Source: Acidimicrobiia bacterium (GTDB lineage Bacteria; Actinomycetota; Acidimicrobiia; Acidimicrobiales; Aldehydirespiratoraceae). From it: a DNA stretch of 52,706 nt. Of the stretch, positions 42,298 through 50,088 are shown piece after piece. The notes below the pieces were generated by a model. It did not search any database. It saw only the letters and a program-made list of their open reading frames with translations, and was not told where the DNA came from. The stretch is from NCBI GenBank assembly GCA_024421085.1, contig JAHQYN010000010.1:1-52706 (forward strand), read 5' to 3'. The position numbers were made by a program, and so were the translations under genes. Position 1 is the first letter of the stretch. Every line of letters starts with the position of its first letter.

Positions 42298-42801
42298 ATG
42301 GCCCCCGACAGTTTCGCATCCGCTTCCGCTTCCGCATCCGCTTCCGCCGACACCGGCTCACCGGTCAAGACCCGGGTGCCTGTTGTGGAGGGGATGCATA
42401 CCACCGAGGGCGAGCCGCACCTGATCGGAGCCAAGCTCGCCGGCCGCGAGACCTACTTCTTCCCCAAGCACCTTGCCGGGGGTGACCCGGCCGTCAACGG
42501 TCCACAGGACCTCGAGGAGGTGCTGTTGTCGCGGCGCGGCAGGGTCTGGTCCTACACGACGAGCAACTACCAGCCGCCTCCGCCGTTCGTGGCTGCGACC
42601 GATCCATACGAACCGATCACCATCGCCGCAGTCGAGCTCCACAAGGAGCAGATGGTGATCCTGGGGCAGTGCGTGGCGGGCGTAACTCCCGATGATCTCA
42701 GTGTCGGTACCGAAGTCGAGTTGGTCATCGACACCCTCTACGAGGATGATGAGCACGAATACTTGGTGTGGAAGTGGAGACCAGTAAGTGGAGACCAGTA
42801 A
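42298..42801 (+). CDS. DUF35 OB-fold protein (thiolase partner)
   Basis: 167 residues. The core (LIGAKLAGRETYFFPKH, RGRVWSYTTSNYQPPPPF, PYEPITIAAVELHKEQMVILGQ, VELVIDTLYEDDEHEYLVWKW) is the DUF35/ChsH2-type OB fold that binds a thiolase or hydratase subunit. The zinc-ribbon Cys pairs usual in the family are absent. The first ~17 residues are a Ser/Ala run from a hexanucleotide-type repeat. RBS AGGAG before ATG 42298. It is followed by the thiolase gene, its natural partner, with the 14-bp array between. Confidence 0.8.
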   Translation: MAPDSFASASASASASADTGSPVKTRVPVVEGMHTTEGEPHLIGAKLAGRETYFFPKHLAGGDPAVNGPQDLEEVLLSRRGRVWSYTTSNYQPPPPFVAATDPYEPITIAAVELHKEQMVILGQCVAGVTPDDLSVGTEVELVIDTLYEDDEHEYLVWKWRPVSGDQ

Positions 42802-42870
42802 GTGGAGACCAGTAAGTGGAGACCAGTAAGTGGAGACCAGTAAGTGGAGACCAGTAAGTGGAGACCAGTA
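42773..42870. repeat. Seven perfect 14-bp tandem units
   Basis: AGTGGAGACCAGTA repeated seven times without a mismatch. The array starts in the last codons of the DUF35 gene, whose TAA stop is at the boundary of units 2 and 3 (42799-42801), and ends 31 bp before the thiolase start. Each unit carries a GGAG core and makes TAA at each junction. Confidence 0.95.
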
Positions 42871-42901
42871 GAGGTGCAAGCGTGATGGAGAGGTTGAGCT
42901 G

Positions 42902-44089
42902 ATGGAAGAGATCGCCGTCCTCGGTGTCGGCATGCACCCGTGGGGAAAGTGGGGACGCAACTTCGTCGAGTACGGCACGGCCGCGGCCAACGAGGCGCTC
43001 GGCGACGCCGGCGTCGACTGGAACGACGTCGGCTTCGTCTCCGGGGCGATCACCGTTCGCTGCGGGTACCCCGGCTACGTTGCAGGCTCGACCTTCGCCC
43101 GGGCACTGGGCTTCAACGGTGCGCAGGTCGCATCCTCCTATGCGGCCTGCGCCTCGGGTGCCACCGCTCTGTCGGTTGCGCGGGGGCAGATCCTCTCGGG
43201 GGCGACCGACGTGGCACTCGTAGTGGGTGCCGACACCACCCCCAAGGGCTTTCTGGCGCCGAATGAAGGCGACCGTCCCGACGACATGGACTGGCTGCGC
43301 TTCAAGCTCGTCGGCGCGACCAACCCGGTGTATTTCGGTCTCCAAGCCCGACGCCGAATGGACCTCTACGGCGCCACCTCCGAGGACTTCGCCCGGGTGA
43401 AAGTCAAGAACTCGCGCCACTCGGTGCATAACCCCAGGGCCCGGTTCACAAAGGAGTACGACATCGACGATGTGGCGAACTCTCCGGTTGTGTCCGATCC
43501 TCTGCGCCTGCTCGACATCTGTGCGACCTCCGACGGCGGAGCAGCGCTGGTGGTGTCGTCGATGGACTACGCACGGGACCGGGGCGTGAGCGACCCGGTG
43601 CGGGTCGCGGGCATCTCGACTGTCACGCCGACCTTTCCCGACACCGTTATCGACCTGCCCTATCTGGCCACAGACTCTGCGGCGCAGACTGCGCCGCCTG
43701 CACGGGGTTTCAAGGCCTCGATCGCGGACCGTGTCTATGCCGAGGCTGGCCTCGGCCCCGATGACGTCGATGTGGCCGAGGTCTACGACCTGTCGTCGGC
43801 GTTGGAACTCGACTGGTATGAGCAGCTCGGGTTCTGCGAGGTGGGCGAGGCGGAGAAACTCCTGCGCGACGGCGTAACGACGATCGGCGGGCGCCTGCCG
43901 GTGAATCCCAGCGGCGGCCTCGGTGCTTTCGGGGAGGCGGTTCCCGCCCAGGCGATCGCCCAGGTGTGTGAGCTGACCTGGCAGCTGCGAGGGCAGGCGC
44001 AGGCCCGTCAGGTCGAGGGAGCCAGGGTCGGGATAACCGCCAACCAGGGGCTGTTCGGCCATGGTTCGTCTGTGTTGGTGCGCAGATGA
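42902..44089 (+). CDS. Thiolase-family protein (SCPx/Ltp-like)
   Basis: 395 residues: MEEIAVLGVGMHPWG, SYAACASGATALSVARGQI with the nucleophile-position Cys, GGAALVVSSMDYARD, VDVAEVYDLSSALELDWYEQLGFC, NPSGGLGAFGEAVPAQAIAQV and NQGLFGHGSSVLV. The group pairs with DUF35 proteins and includes thiolases and the steroid side-chain retro-aldolases (Ltp2 type). The Cys is kept, favouring thiolysis, but the end of the active site is unusual. Start ATG 42902 after GAGAGG. The stop overlaps the next start (ATGA). Confidence 0.82.
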   Translation: MEEIAVLGVGMHPWGKWGRNFVEYGTAAANEALGDAGVDWNDVGFVSGAITVRCGYPGYVAGSTFARALGFNGAQVASSYAACASGATALSVARGQILSGATDVALVVGADTTPKGFLAPNEGDRPDDMDWLRFKLVGATNPVYFGLQARRRMDLYGATSEDFARVKVKNSRHSVHNPRARFTKEYDIDDVANSPVVSDPLRLLDICATSDGGAALVVSSMDYARDRGVSDPVRVAGISTVTPTFPDTVIDLPYLATDSAAQTAPPARGFKASIADRVYAEAGLGPDDVDVAEVYDLSSALELDWYEQLGFCEVGEAEKLLRDGVTTIGGRLPVNPSGGLGAFGEAVPAQAIAQVCELTWQLRGQAQARQVEGARVGITANQGLFGHGSSVLVRR

Positions 44090-44880
44090 CCATTCACGAG
44101 TCTCTGAGCACCGACGGTGTCCTCGAGTTGGTGATGGACAACCCGAAGGTCAACGCCCTGTCGATTGCCGACACGGACCGGCTCGCGGAGATCCTGAACG
44201 GCATCGAGCACCGCAGCGAAGTGTCGGCTGTCATCCTGACCGCGACCGGACGGGGATTCTGCGCCGGGGTCGACATCAAGGAGATGCAGCAGATGCCTCA
44301 AAACTCGGGCATCATCGAGGTCAACCGGGCCTGCCTCAGCGTGTTTCGAGCCGTCTACGGGTGCGCGGTGCCGGTTGTCTGCGCGGTCAACGACTTCTGC
44401 TTCGGCACCGGCATCGGACTCGCTGGAAGCGCCGACGTCGTGGTGGCGGCTCAGGGTGCGCGTTTCGGGCTCCCCGAGATCGACAACGGCGCGCTCGGGG
44501 CAGCGAGCTATCTGGCCCGGCTGGTGCCCGAGAAGCAGCTTCGCTGGATGCTCTACAGCTGCGAGCCGGTGGCGGCGGAACAGCTTGAGCGGTGGGGGAC
44601 CGTGCTGCGTGTCGTCGATTCAGCCGAACTGATGGACACTGCCCGTGAGATCGCCTCGGTCATCGCATCGAAGCATCCGACCGCGATGCGAGCGGCCAAG
44701 GCATCGCTGATCGGCATCGACGATGATCCCAGCCGCGGCTACCGCCTGGAGCAGGGGTTCACGTTCGAGCTCAATCTGCACGGCTTGGGCGACGAAGCCC
44801 GCGACGCTTTCCTGCGGGGCGAGCGACGCAGCAACTCCGCCGAGAACACAGTTCGACCTCACCGGCCGAGCACCCCCTGA
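44086..44880 (+). CDS. Crotonase-family hydrolase, EchA20-like
   Basis: 264 residues: LELVMDNPKVNALSI, GFCAGVDIKEMQQMP (oxyanion), FCFGTGIGLAGSADVVVAA, FGLPEIDNGALGAASYLARLVP and YRLEQGFTFELNLHGLGDEARDAF. The EIDNGALGA loop and EQGFTFELNL helix match what I recall of mycobacterial EchA20, which hydrolyses a ring ketone in steroid C/D-ring catabolism. This is from memory, not an alignment. It is coupled to the thiolase gene, which fits a shared acyl-CoA route. A plain enoyl-CoA hydratase is the alternative. Confidence 0.78.
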   Translation: MTIHESLSTDGVLELVMDNPKVNALSIADTDRLAEILNGIEHRSEVSAVILTATGRGFCAGVDIKEMQQMPQNSGIIEVNRACLSVFRAVYGCAVPVVCAVNDFCFGTGIGLAGSADVVVAAQGARFGLPEIDNGALGAASYLARLVPEKQLRWMLYSCEPVAAEQLERWGTVLRVVDSAELMDTAREIASVIASKHPTAMRAAKASLIGIDDDPSRGYRLEQGFTFELNLHGLGDEARDAFLRGERRSNSAENTVRPHRPSTP

Positions 44881-45070
44881 GGCGCGGTCGTCGGGGCAGC
44901 GGCGAGTGCGTGACGTTGTTGCGTGTCTGCCGGGGCAGCGGTGGGTGCGGCGCAGACCCGGCACCGGCGGGCGCCCCGGTGTCGCGGCGTGGGCTGTGAG
45001 GTCGTGCAATTTGTCCCCTGAGGTGGGGGGCGCACGTGCAACCCTGTAGTTTCAAGGGCTGTCGAAGCCG

Positions 45071-45122
45071 CGCGAGCCCCGCAGATACTTGACATTGTTG
45101 AGAGTGCGGGCTCGCGTGTTAT
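45071..45122 (+). promoter_or_regulatory. Promoter region of HU gene with inverted repeat
   Basis: Arms CGCGAGCCCCGCA (45071-45083) and TGCGGGCTCGCG (45105-45116) form a 12-bp dyad around TTGACA (45089-45094) and TTGTTG (45095-45100). TTGTTG with TGTTAT (45117-45122) has a 16-bp spacer and is a fair promoter. The dyad may be an operator or autoregulatory site. Confidence 0.45.
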
Positions 45123-45173
45123 TCGTTACGGCCGCGAGAGCCGCGGGCGACCAAAAACAAAAACGGAGCAATC

Positions 45174-45449
45174 ATGAACAAGGGCGAACTCATTGCAGCC
45201 ATGGCCGACAAGGCCGGCGTGAGCCAGAAAGACGCCGGGGCGTGTCTCGATGCCATGATGAGCACGATCGAGACGGAGATCGGCAACGGCGGCGAGGTCG
45301 GCATCACCGGGTACCTCAAGTTCGAGCGTGCCGCGACCAGCGCCCGGGTGGCTCGCAACCCCCAGACCGGCGAGGCGATCGATGTCCCCGCCGGTACCCG
45401 CTGCAAGGTGACCGTCGGTGCGAAGCTCAAGGCCGCAGGCAAGAGCTGA
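45174..45449 (+). CDS. HU-family DNA-binding protein
   Basis: 91 residues: MNKGELIAAMADKAGVSQKDA, the dimer core, GITGYLKFERAATSARVARNPQTGEAIDVPAG with the DNA-minor-groove arm and its Pro, and KVTVGAKLKAAGKS. It bends and packs the chromosome as a dimer. Unlike mycobacterial HupB there is no long Lys/Ala tail. RBS GGAG (45165-45168) before the ATG, own promoter upstream. Confidence 0.95.
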   Translation: MNKGELIAAMADKAGVSQKDAGACLDAMMSTIETEIGNGGEVGITGYLKFERAATSARVARNPQTGEAIDVPAGTRCKVTVGAKLKAAGKS

Positions 45450-45459
45450 ACCCGCGGCA

Positions 45460-45484
45460 CTGCGGCCCTGCCGTGGCGCCGCAG
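45460..45484 (+). terminator. Hairpin after HU gene
   Basis: CTGCGGC (45460-45466) and GCCGCAG (45478-45484) pair perfectly over 7 bp with an 11-nt loop, followed by CTTGTTG. Placed 10 nt after the HU stop it is a fair, T-poor terminator. Confidence 0.45.
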
Positions 45485-45498
45485 CTTGTTGAACAGCA

Positions 45499-45933
45499 AT
45501 GGGCTTGCCGAATCCGGTCGAGGTGCTGCCTCACCGACCTCCGTTCCTTTTCGTAGACGACGTCCGTGCCATCGTCGCGGGCGAGTCTGCGGTCGGTGTC
45601 TGGCGGCTCACTGGCGACGAGGCCTTCTTCTCTGGTCATTTTCCAGGCCGCCCAACGCTCCCCGGAGTGCTCATCTGTGAGGCGATTGCACAGGTGGGAG
45701 CGTTGGCGGTTCTGGCCGATGGCCGATACAAGGGCCGACTCCCCCTCTTCGGGGGGCTCGACAGGGCGCGCTTCAGGCGCCAGGTGGTGCCCGGTGACAC
45801 GCTGACGATCGAGGCTCGGATGACCCGTCTGTCTGCGCGCGCCGGCAAGGGAGAGGGACGCGCCACCGTCGACGGCGAACTCGCCGCGAGCTGCGAGCTG
45901 ATGTTCGTGATCGTCGACGCGGCCAGCGATTAG
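45499..45933 (+). CDS. FabZ-like 3-hydroxyacyl-ACP dehydratase
   Basis: 144 residues of hot-dog fold: LPHRPPFLFVDDV, SGHFPGRPTLPGVLICEAIAQVGAL with catalytic His and Glu, and ARFRRQVVPGDTLTIEARM. It should dehydrate 3-hydroxyacyl-ACP in fatty-acid elongation. Its stop codon abuts the hisB fragment directly, so the gene sits at a rearrangement boundary; no other fab gene is near. Confidence 0.85.
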   Translation: MGLPNPVEVLPHRPPFLFVDDVRAIVAGESAVGVWRLTGDEAFFSGHFPGRPTLPGVLICEAIAQVGALAVLADGRYKGRLPLFGGLDRARFRRQVVPGDTLTIEARMTRLSARAGKGEGRATVDGELAASCELMFVIVDAASD

Positions 45934-46129
45934 CTTCGATCCGCACCTGGTAGAGGAGTTCTGGCGGGCGTTCGTCACCTCGGCCGGGGTGACCCTGCAC
46001 ATCGTCGGGCGACGCGGCAAGAACACCCACCACATTATCGAGGCCATGTTCAAGGGTGCGGCCCGTTCCCTGCGCGACGCAGTGAGGGTCGAGGGAGACG
46101 TGCTGCCCTCGACCAAGGGCAGGCTGTAA
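45932..46129 (+). pseudogene. hisB: 3' fragment of hisB (imidazoleglycerol-phosphate dehydratase)
   Basis: From the base overlapping the FabZ stop, an open frame reads FDPHLVEEFWRAFVTSAG, LHIVGRRGKNTHHIIEAMFKGAARSLRDAV and STKGRL, then stops at 46127-46129. This is the C-terminal third of HisB, including the metal-binding NTHHIIEA motif and the natural end STKG. The N-terminal two-thirds are absent, so no enzyme can be made. Confidence 0.8.
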
Positions 46130-46161
46130 GCGATGAGTACTGTGCAAGCCGAAGGGGACCG

Positions 46162-46302
46162 CTGCTGGCGGTGCTCAACTACGGTATCGGCAACCTTCAC
46201 TCGGCCCACAAGGGCTTCTCCCAGGTGGGTGCCGACACCAGGCTGACCGACGCCAAGCGGGCGCTGGCCGCGAACGGCGTAACGGCCCGCCCCCCGAACT
46301 GA
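46162..46302 (+). pseudogene. hisH: 5' fragment of hisH (IGP synthase glutaminase subunit)
   Basis: The frame reads LLAVLNYGIGNLHSAHKGF and SQVGADTRLTDA, the N-terminus of HisH, then turns into unrelated sequence and stops at 46300-46302. Only the first ~30 residues are kept; the catalytic Cys is missing. hisB followed by hisH is the usual order in actinobacterial his operons, so both fragments come from one former operon copy. Confidence 0.75.
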
Positions 46303-46391
46303 TCGCCCCATGACAACCCGGGCGAGGCTCTGCTGAGATGCGCTCAGGTTGAGCGATGTAGGCTCGGGCAACGCAGAATGGAGGTGCATCG

Positions 46392-47771
46392 ATGCTCGTC
46401 GGGATGCGGATCAAGAACTTCAAGAGCATCCGGGACGCGCGTATCCGCTTGGGGCCCTTCACCTGCTTCATCGGTCACAACGGGGCGGGGAAGAGCAACC
46501 TGTTCGATGCGATCCACTTCCTGAGCGCTCTGGCTGAGCACGACATTCCTGAAGCAGCCACGCGGGTCAGGAGTGCCAGTGACGGCAGCTACTCGCCTCT
46601 GGACCTGGTGTTCGGCCGGGACCCGACCCGCAAGATTGAACTGACGGCTGACATGATGGCCCCCCAACGAGTCGAAGACGACTTCGGCGAGGAGGCGACA
46701 CCCAGCACGACGCTGTTGACCTACTCTCTGACGCTCGGTTATCAAGGTGAATCCGACCGCTTGGTTGTCGAGAATGAGAGTCTGACGCACGCGAGGCTCG
46801 GGGAGTACCGCAAGTTCGTCGGCTTCGCGTCGTCCGCTGACTTCAGGGATTCGGTTGCTGTCGGGTCGCGTCGGGGCGGGGCGCTGATCTCGACGAATTC
46901 CGAAGATCGCCGGATCATGCTTCACGGTGATGGTGGCAGCAGGGGGAGGCCGACGCCCGTGGGCAAGTCACCGTTGACCGTGGTCGGAGGCACCAACACC
47001 TTCGACTATCCGACGGTGCTTGCGGCGAAGCGAGAAATGTCGTCTTGGCGGATCCTCCACCTTGAGCCGAGTGTCATGAGGGCTCCCGACTCGCGTTCGG
47101 CGCCTCAACACGTCTCGGCTTCAGGAGGGCATATTCCAGCGACCCTCAATGCGCTCATACAGCAGCACCCCGATGCCACACTTGAAATTGTCAACAACCT
47201 TCGCGAACTCAACTCAGGTATCGAAGTTATAGATGTCTACAGCGACGACGTCAGGGACCAGTTGGCGTTGAGGGCAAAGGTTCCCGGAGTAGACAATTGG
47301 CTCTATGGCCGTTCCCTCTCGGACGGCGCCTTGAGATATGTTGCGCTCGCTCTGATGTTGGCAGATGGTCAGGATAGGGCAGTCCTATGCATGGAAGAGC
47401 CGGAGAATGGAATCCACCCGTCACGTATTCCCAATCTTGTGCAGCTGCTGCGTGACTACGCGGTGGACGTCGATTTACCAGTTTCTGACGACAATCCCTT
47501 GAGGCAAGTGCTGATCAACACGCACTCACCAGAAATGGTTCGCCAAGTCCAATTGGATGAGATGGTTTTTGTTGAAGTGGCTAATTCACCCAGAAACGGC
47601 CAATACAGTGTCTTTCGGCCGATCGAAAACACATGGCGGATCGCCGCGCCCAATGGGCCGGAACCAGAAGTACTACCGAAAGCCACGCAGCGTGTAGCAG
47701 ATTTTATCGGAGGTTCGCCCGTCAATCGCAAACTTGGTCAGCTGCAGCTTGAGTTCGGGACCGCCCGGTGA
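46392..47771 (+). CDS. OLD/RecF-like AAA ATPase (defence type)
   Basis: 459 residues of ABC-type ATPase: MRIKNFKSIRDARI, Walker A GHNGAGKSN (~residues 28-36), the signature SLSDGALRY, Walker B RAVLCMEEPENGIHPSRI, and the H-loop INTHSPEMV. Such ATPases work with a TOPRIM nuclease in OLD-, PARIS- or Gabija-like anti-phage systems. The partner directly follows, overlapping by 4 bases (GTGA), but is truncated. Start ATG 46392; ATG 46404 is equally possible. Confidence 0.82.
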   Translation: MLVGMRIKNFKSIRDARIRLGPFTCFIGHNGAGKSNLFDAIHFLSALAEHDIPEAATRVRSASDGSYSPLDLVFGRDPTRKIELTADMMAPQRVEDDFGEEATPSTTLLTYSLTLGYQGESDRLVVENESLTHARLGEYRKFVGFASSADFRDSVAVGSRRGGALISTNSEDRRIMLHGDGGSRGRPTPVGKSPLTVVGGTNTFDYPTVLAAKREMSSWRILHLEPSVMRAPDSRSAPQHVSASGGHIPATLNALIQQHPDATLEIVNNLRELNSGIEVIDVYSDDVRDQLALRAKVPGVDNWLYGRSLSDGALRYVALALMLADGQDRAVLCMEEPENGIHPSRIPNLVQLLRDYAVDVDLPVSDDNPLRQVLINTHSPEMVRQVQLDEMVFVEVANSPRNGQYSVFRPIENTWRIAAPNGPEPEVLPKATQRVADFIGGSPVNRKLGQLQLEFGTAR

Positions 47772-47890
47772 ACCGACAGATCACCTACACGGTGGTAGCT
47801 GACGGAGGAACCGACAGGCTCTTGGTGCCCATCATTGATTGGACCATTCATCGGCTTGATCCAGCGGTCGACATTATCGAACCAGAGTTT
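47768..47890 (+). pseudogene. N-terminal stub of the ATPase's partner (TOPRIM-like)
   Basis: The GTG-initiated frame reads NRQITYTVVADGGTDRLLVP and IDWTIHRLDPAVDIIEPEFE, the acidic first strand typical of the partner proteins of these ATPases, in which a TDG-[GS]-DR motif marks the TOPRIM-like active site. After ~41 codons the sequence changes into the antisense of another gene, with loss of protein-like composition. The nuclease is therefore cut off by a rearrangement near 47890. Confidence 0.6.
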
Positions 47891-48185
47891 GAGGGCTCTT
47901 GCTTGCCGGCGCTGGGTCGAGACCGGCCAGACGCGTCCCAAGATCGGACAGGACCGCGTCGTCGGGCTCATGAGGTGGACAATCGTCCCCTGACCTGGCT
48001 GTCCCGGGCGATTCGGCCCCGTCGGTGCTGTCAGGATCGCGGGATCCGTTTACCGTCGGGTCATCGGTGGTTATGGACTCCCCCGTCTCGGAGAGTTCAC
48101 CGCTGCCGTCCGAGGTGCCCGTATCCGCGTTTCGGTCTTCGTTGTCTACAGAAGCACAGGACGCCAGTGCCAACAGGGCCACCAT
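47874..48185 (-). CDS. Small lipoprotein-like ORF, probably truncated
   Basis: From the ATG at 48185 the product starts MVALLALASCASVDNEDRN, a short lipoprotein signal with the lipobox LASC, followed by a polar Ser/Asp/Gly stretch. It lacks basic residues before the hydrophobic run unless a start further up (48257) is used. Its 3' end runs into the stub of the ATPase partner, so the C-terminus is probably not native. No family recognised. Confidence 0.4.
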   Translation of the reverse strand: MVALLALASCASVDNEDRNADTGTSDGSGELSETGESITTDDPTVNGSRDPDSTDGAESPGTARSGDDCPPHEPDDAVLSDLGTRLAGLDPAPASKSPQTLVR

Positions 48186-48257
48186 GAACAGATACCGGCA
48201 CCTGGGACGCGCAGGGATTCGGCTGGGTCTTGGCCACAGAGCATCCAGCAAACCCAA

Positions 48258-48487
48258 TTCGACCTCCCGGTGTCATGCAAGTCGCAGACTAACCCACCGT
48301 CGATGCTTCGTCGCGCCATCAACTCACTTTGAGAATGGAACCCACACACTCATGGTGAAGTCGCGACACCCAGGGCCATGAAGCTAGGGGAAATGCCTAT
48401 AGTTGTGTGGCCGTTCGGTTACCGAAGGTGTATGTAACTGTTCGACCGCACATTGCGTGTGCAACTGAACGGTGATATTCTACCTGC
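48258..48487. other. Gap with hipBA control region
   Basis: No gene seen. The right third holds two dyads described at 48414-48470. The left part is AT-richer than average and carries no recognisable repeat. Confidence 0.4.
48414..48470. promoter_or_regulatory. Two dyads upstream of hipB (candidate operators)
   Basis: TTCGGTTACCGAA (48414-48426) is a perfect 13-bp palindrome. The second, 48440-48470, is centred on 48455 with matching pairs GTTC/GAAC and GCACA/TGTGC. It ends 17 bp before the hipB ATG. HipB dimers repress their own promoter through such repeats. Confidence 0.5.
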
Positions 48488-48790
48488 ATGTATTTGGACG
48501 CTGAATCAGCAAGCATCCACTCACGAGTGTCGCTCGTTCGCCCGCTCGAGGTCGGCCGCGCCATCAGAGCGATCCGCACCGAGCGCGACTTGACCCAAGC
48601 AGAGCTCGCTGCCGCCGCAGGGGTGTCACGCAAGTGGCTTTCCGAGACCGAGAACGGGAAGGCCTCCGCCGAGCTCGGCCTGGTGCTCGCAGTGCTGCAA
48701 GAACTGGGTTGCGGTGTCGAGATCGTCCCCCGACCACAACCTCAATTCGATCTCACAGGGCACATCGAGTCGTTCACCCGAAAGGACTGA
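48488..48790 (+). CDS. hipB: HipB-like antitoxin (XRE HTH)
   Basis: 100 residues with a canonical HTH: VGRAIRAIRTERDLTQAELA and AAAGVSRKWLSETENGKAS, then LGLVLAVLQELGCGVEIVP, the beta-strand that forms HipB dimers. It binds operators upstream and neutralises HipA. The next gene starts two bases after its stop. N-terminal ~20 residues before the HTH are not typical, so a later start (near 48533) is possible. Confidence 0.85.
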   Translation: MYLDAESASIHSRVSLVRPLEVGRAIRAIRTERDLTQAELAAAAGVSRKWLSETENGKASAELGLVLAVLQELGCGVEIVPRPQPQFDLTGHIESFTRKD

Positions 48791-48792
48791 AA

Positions 48793-50088
48793 GTGCTGTG
48801 CGTGCTGATCGACGGCAAACACGCTGGCGACATCGAGTTCCACAGACGGAGAGCCACGCTCCGATACAAGCCTGAGTACATCCGAGACTCCGCGGTGCCG
48901 TTGTCCTCCCGGTTCCCCTTGGCGGGATTGGAAGCGAGCGGACCCGAGTTGCGGAACTGGCTGCTGAATCTCCTGCCGGACGACGAGAGCGTGCTGAACC
49001 ACCTGAGATCCGAGTTCGGGGTCGACCGACGTGATCCGCTGAGACTGCTGGAGACGCCGATGGGCGCCGACTGCGCCGGCGCGGTCCAGTTCTGCGGTCC
49101 TGAGGACGTGGCGGACCTGCTGGCATCAAAGGGCGGCGAGCACCCGATCACCAATGACGAGATCGCCGAATGGCTACGTGACTATCCGGTGCTTCCTGCG
49201 AGCATGGACGGAACGCGACGCGACCTTCACGTCGGGTTCAGTCTCGCGGGCATGCAACCGAAGATCGCTTTGAGGAGCGTGGCGGATGGGACGTGGACAC
49301 GCCCGTGGGGCAGCTTGCCCACTACACACATCATCAAGGCGGCCCGCATCGAGTATCCCGATGAATGCATCTTCGAGCACATCGCGATGGAGACCGCCGC
49401 TCGGCTCGGCATACCAGCCGCAACGACAACAGTGACCGAGGTCGACAATCTGCAAGTGATCGTTGTCACCCGCTTCGACCGCTTCGACGGCGGCGCACTT
49501 CGCATTCATCAAGAGGACACATGCCAAACGCTCGGAGTGCCGCCGGCCGAGAAGTATGAACGCTGCAGCGGACCGGGAATCACCGAGCTGCGCCAGCTTG
49601 CGTCAAGCGCAGGAGGTTCAGCAGCATCTCGAAATGTCGACCGTCTGCGCGACATGCTGATCTACCACTGGCTGATCGCGAACAACGACGCGCACGCGAA
49701 GAACTACAGCTGGCTGTTCGCCCCAGACGGCAGCCCCGAACTCTCGCCGCTGTACGACGCGTGCAGCTGGCTGCCCTATCGAGGCAATCGACAAGTGCAG
49801 CGGATCCCGCTTGCGATGAAGATGGGAGAAGGATTCAATCTGAAGACCTGCGACAAGGAAGCGGGCCTCGTCGGTCTCGCAGAAAAGCTGCGACGCTCCC
49901 GCTCGGAAATCTGTGAACGCGTCATCGAGTTTGCAAACGGGCTGCCTGCAGCGATGGACGCCACAGTTGACAGGCTCCCAGGTATCGCCGTCAACCCTCA
50001 ACGCATCGAAAGCCACGTCGAGGAACTCCGCGGGCGAGCCCAGAAGTGCGAACGCTTGGCCCAGACGACATTGCGGGCACGACCTTAA
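48793..50088 (+). CDS. hipA: HipA-like serine/threonine kinase toxin
   Basis: 431 residues: VLIDGKHAGDIEFHRRRATLRYKPEY (N-terminal subdomain), FPLAGLEASGPELRNWLLNLLP, the P-loop-like HVGFSLAGMQPKIAL, THIIKAARIEYPDE, catalytic NNDAHAKNYSWLF and metal-binding SPLYDACSW. HipA kinases phosphorylate aminoacyl-tRNA synthetases such as GltX and cause growth arrest. All catalytic motifs are kept. GTG 48793 is the start by its place two bases after hipB; the longer open frame upstream overlaps hipB. Confidence 0.88.
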   Translation: MLCVLIDGKHAGDIEFHRRRATLRYKPEYIRDSAVPLSSRFPLAGLEASGPELRNWLLNLLPDDESVLNHLRSEFGVDRRDPLRLLETPMGADCAGAVQFCGPEDVADLLASKGGEHPITNDEIAEWLRDYPVLPASMDGTRRDLHVGFSLAGMQPKIALRSVADGTWTRPWGSLPTTHIIKAARIEYPDECIFEHIAMETAARLGIPAATTTVTEVDNLQVIVVTRFDRFDGGALRIHQEDTCQTLGVPPAEKYERCSGPGITELRQLASSAGGSAASRNVDRLRDMLIYHWLIANNDAHAKNYSWLFAPDGSPELSPLYDACSWLPYRGNRQVQRIPLAMKMGEGFNLKTCDKEAGLVGLAEKLRRSRSEICERVIEFANGLPAAMDATVDRLPGIAVNPQRIESHVEELRGRAQKCERLAQTTLRARP

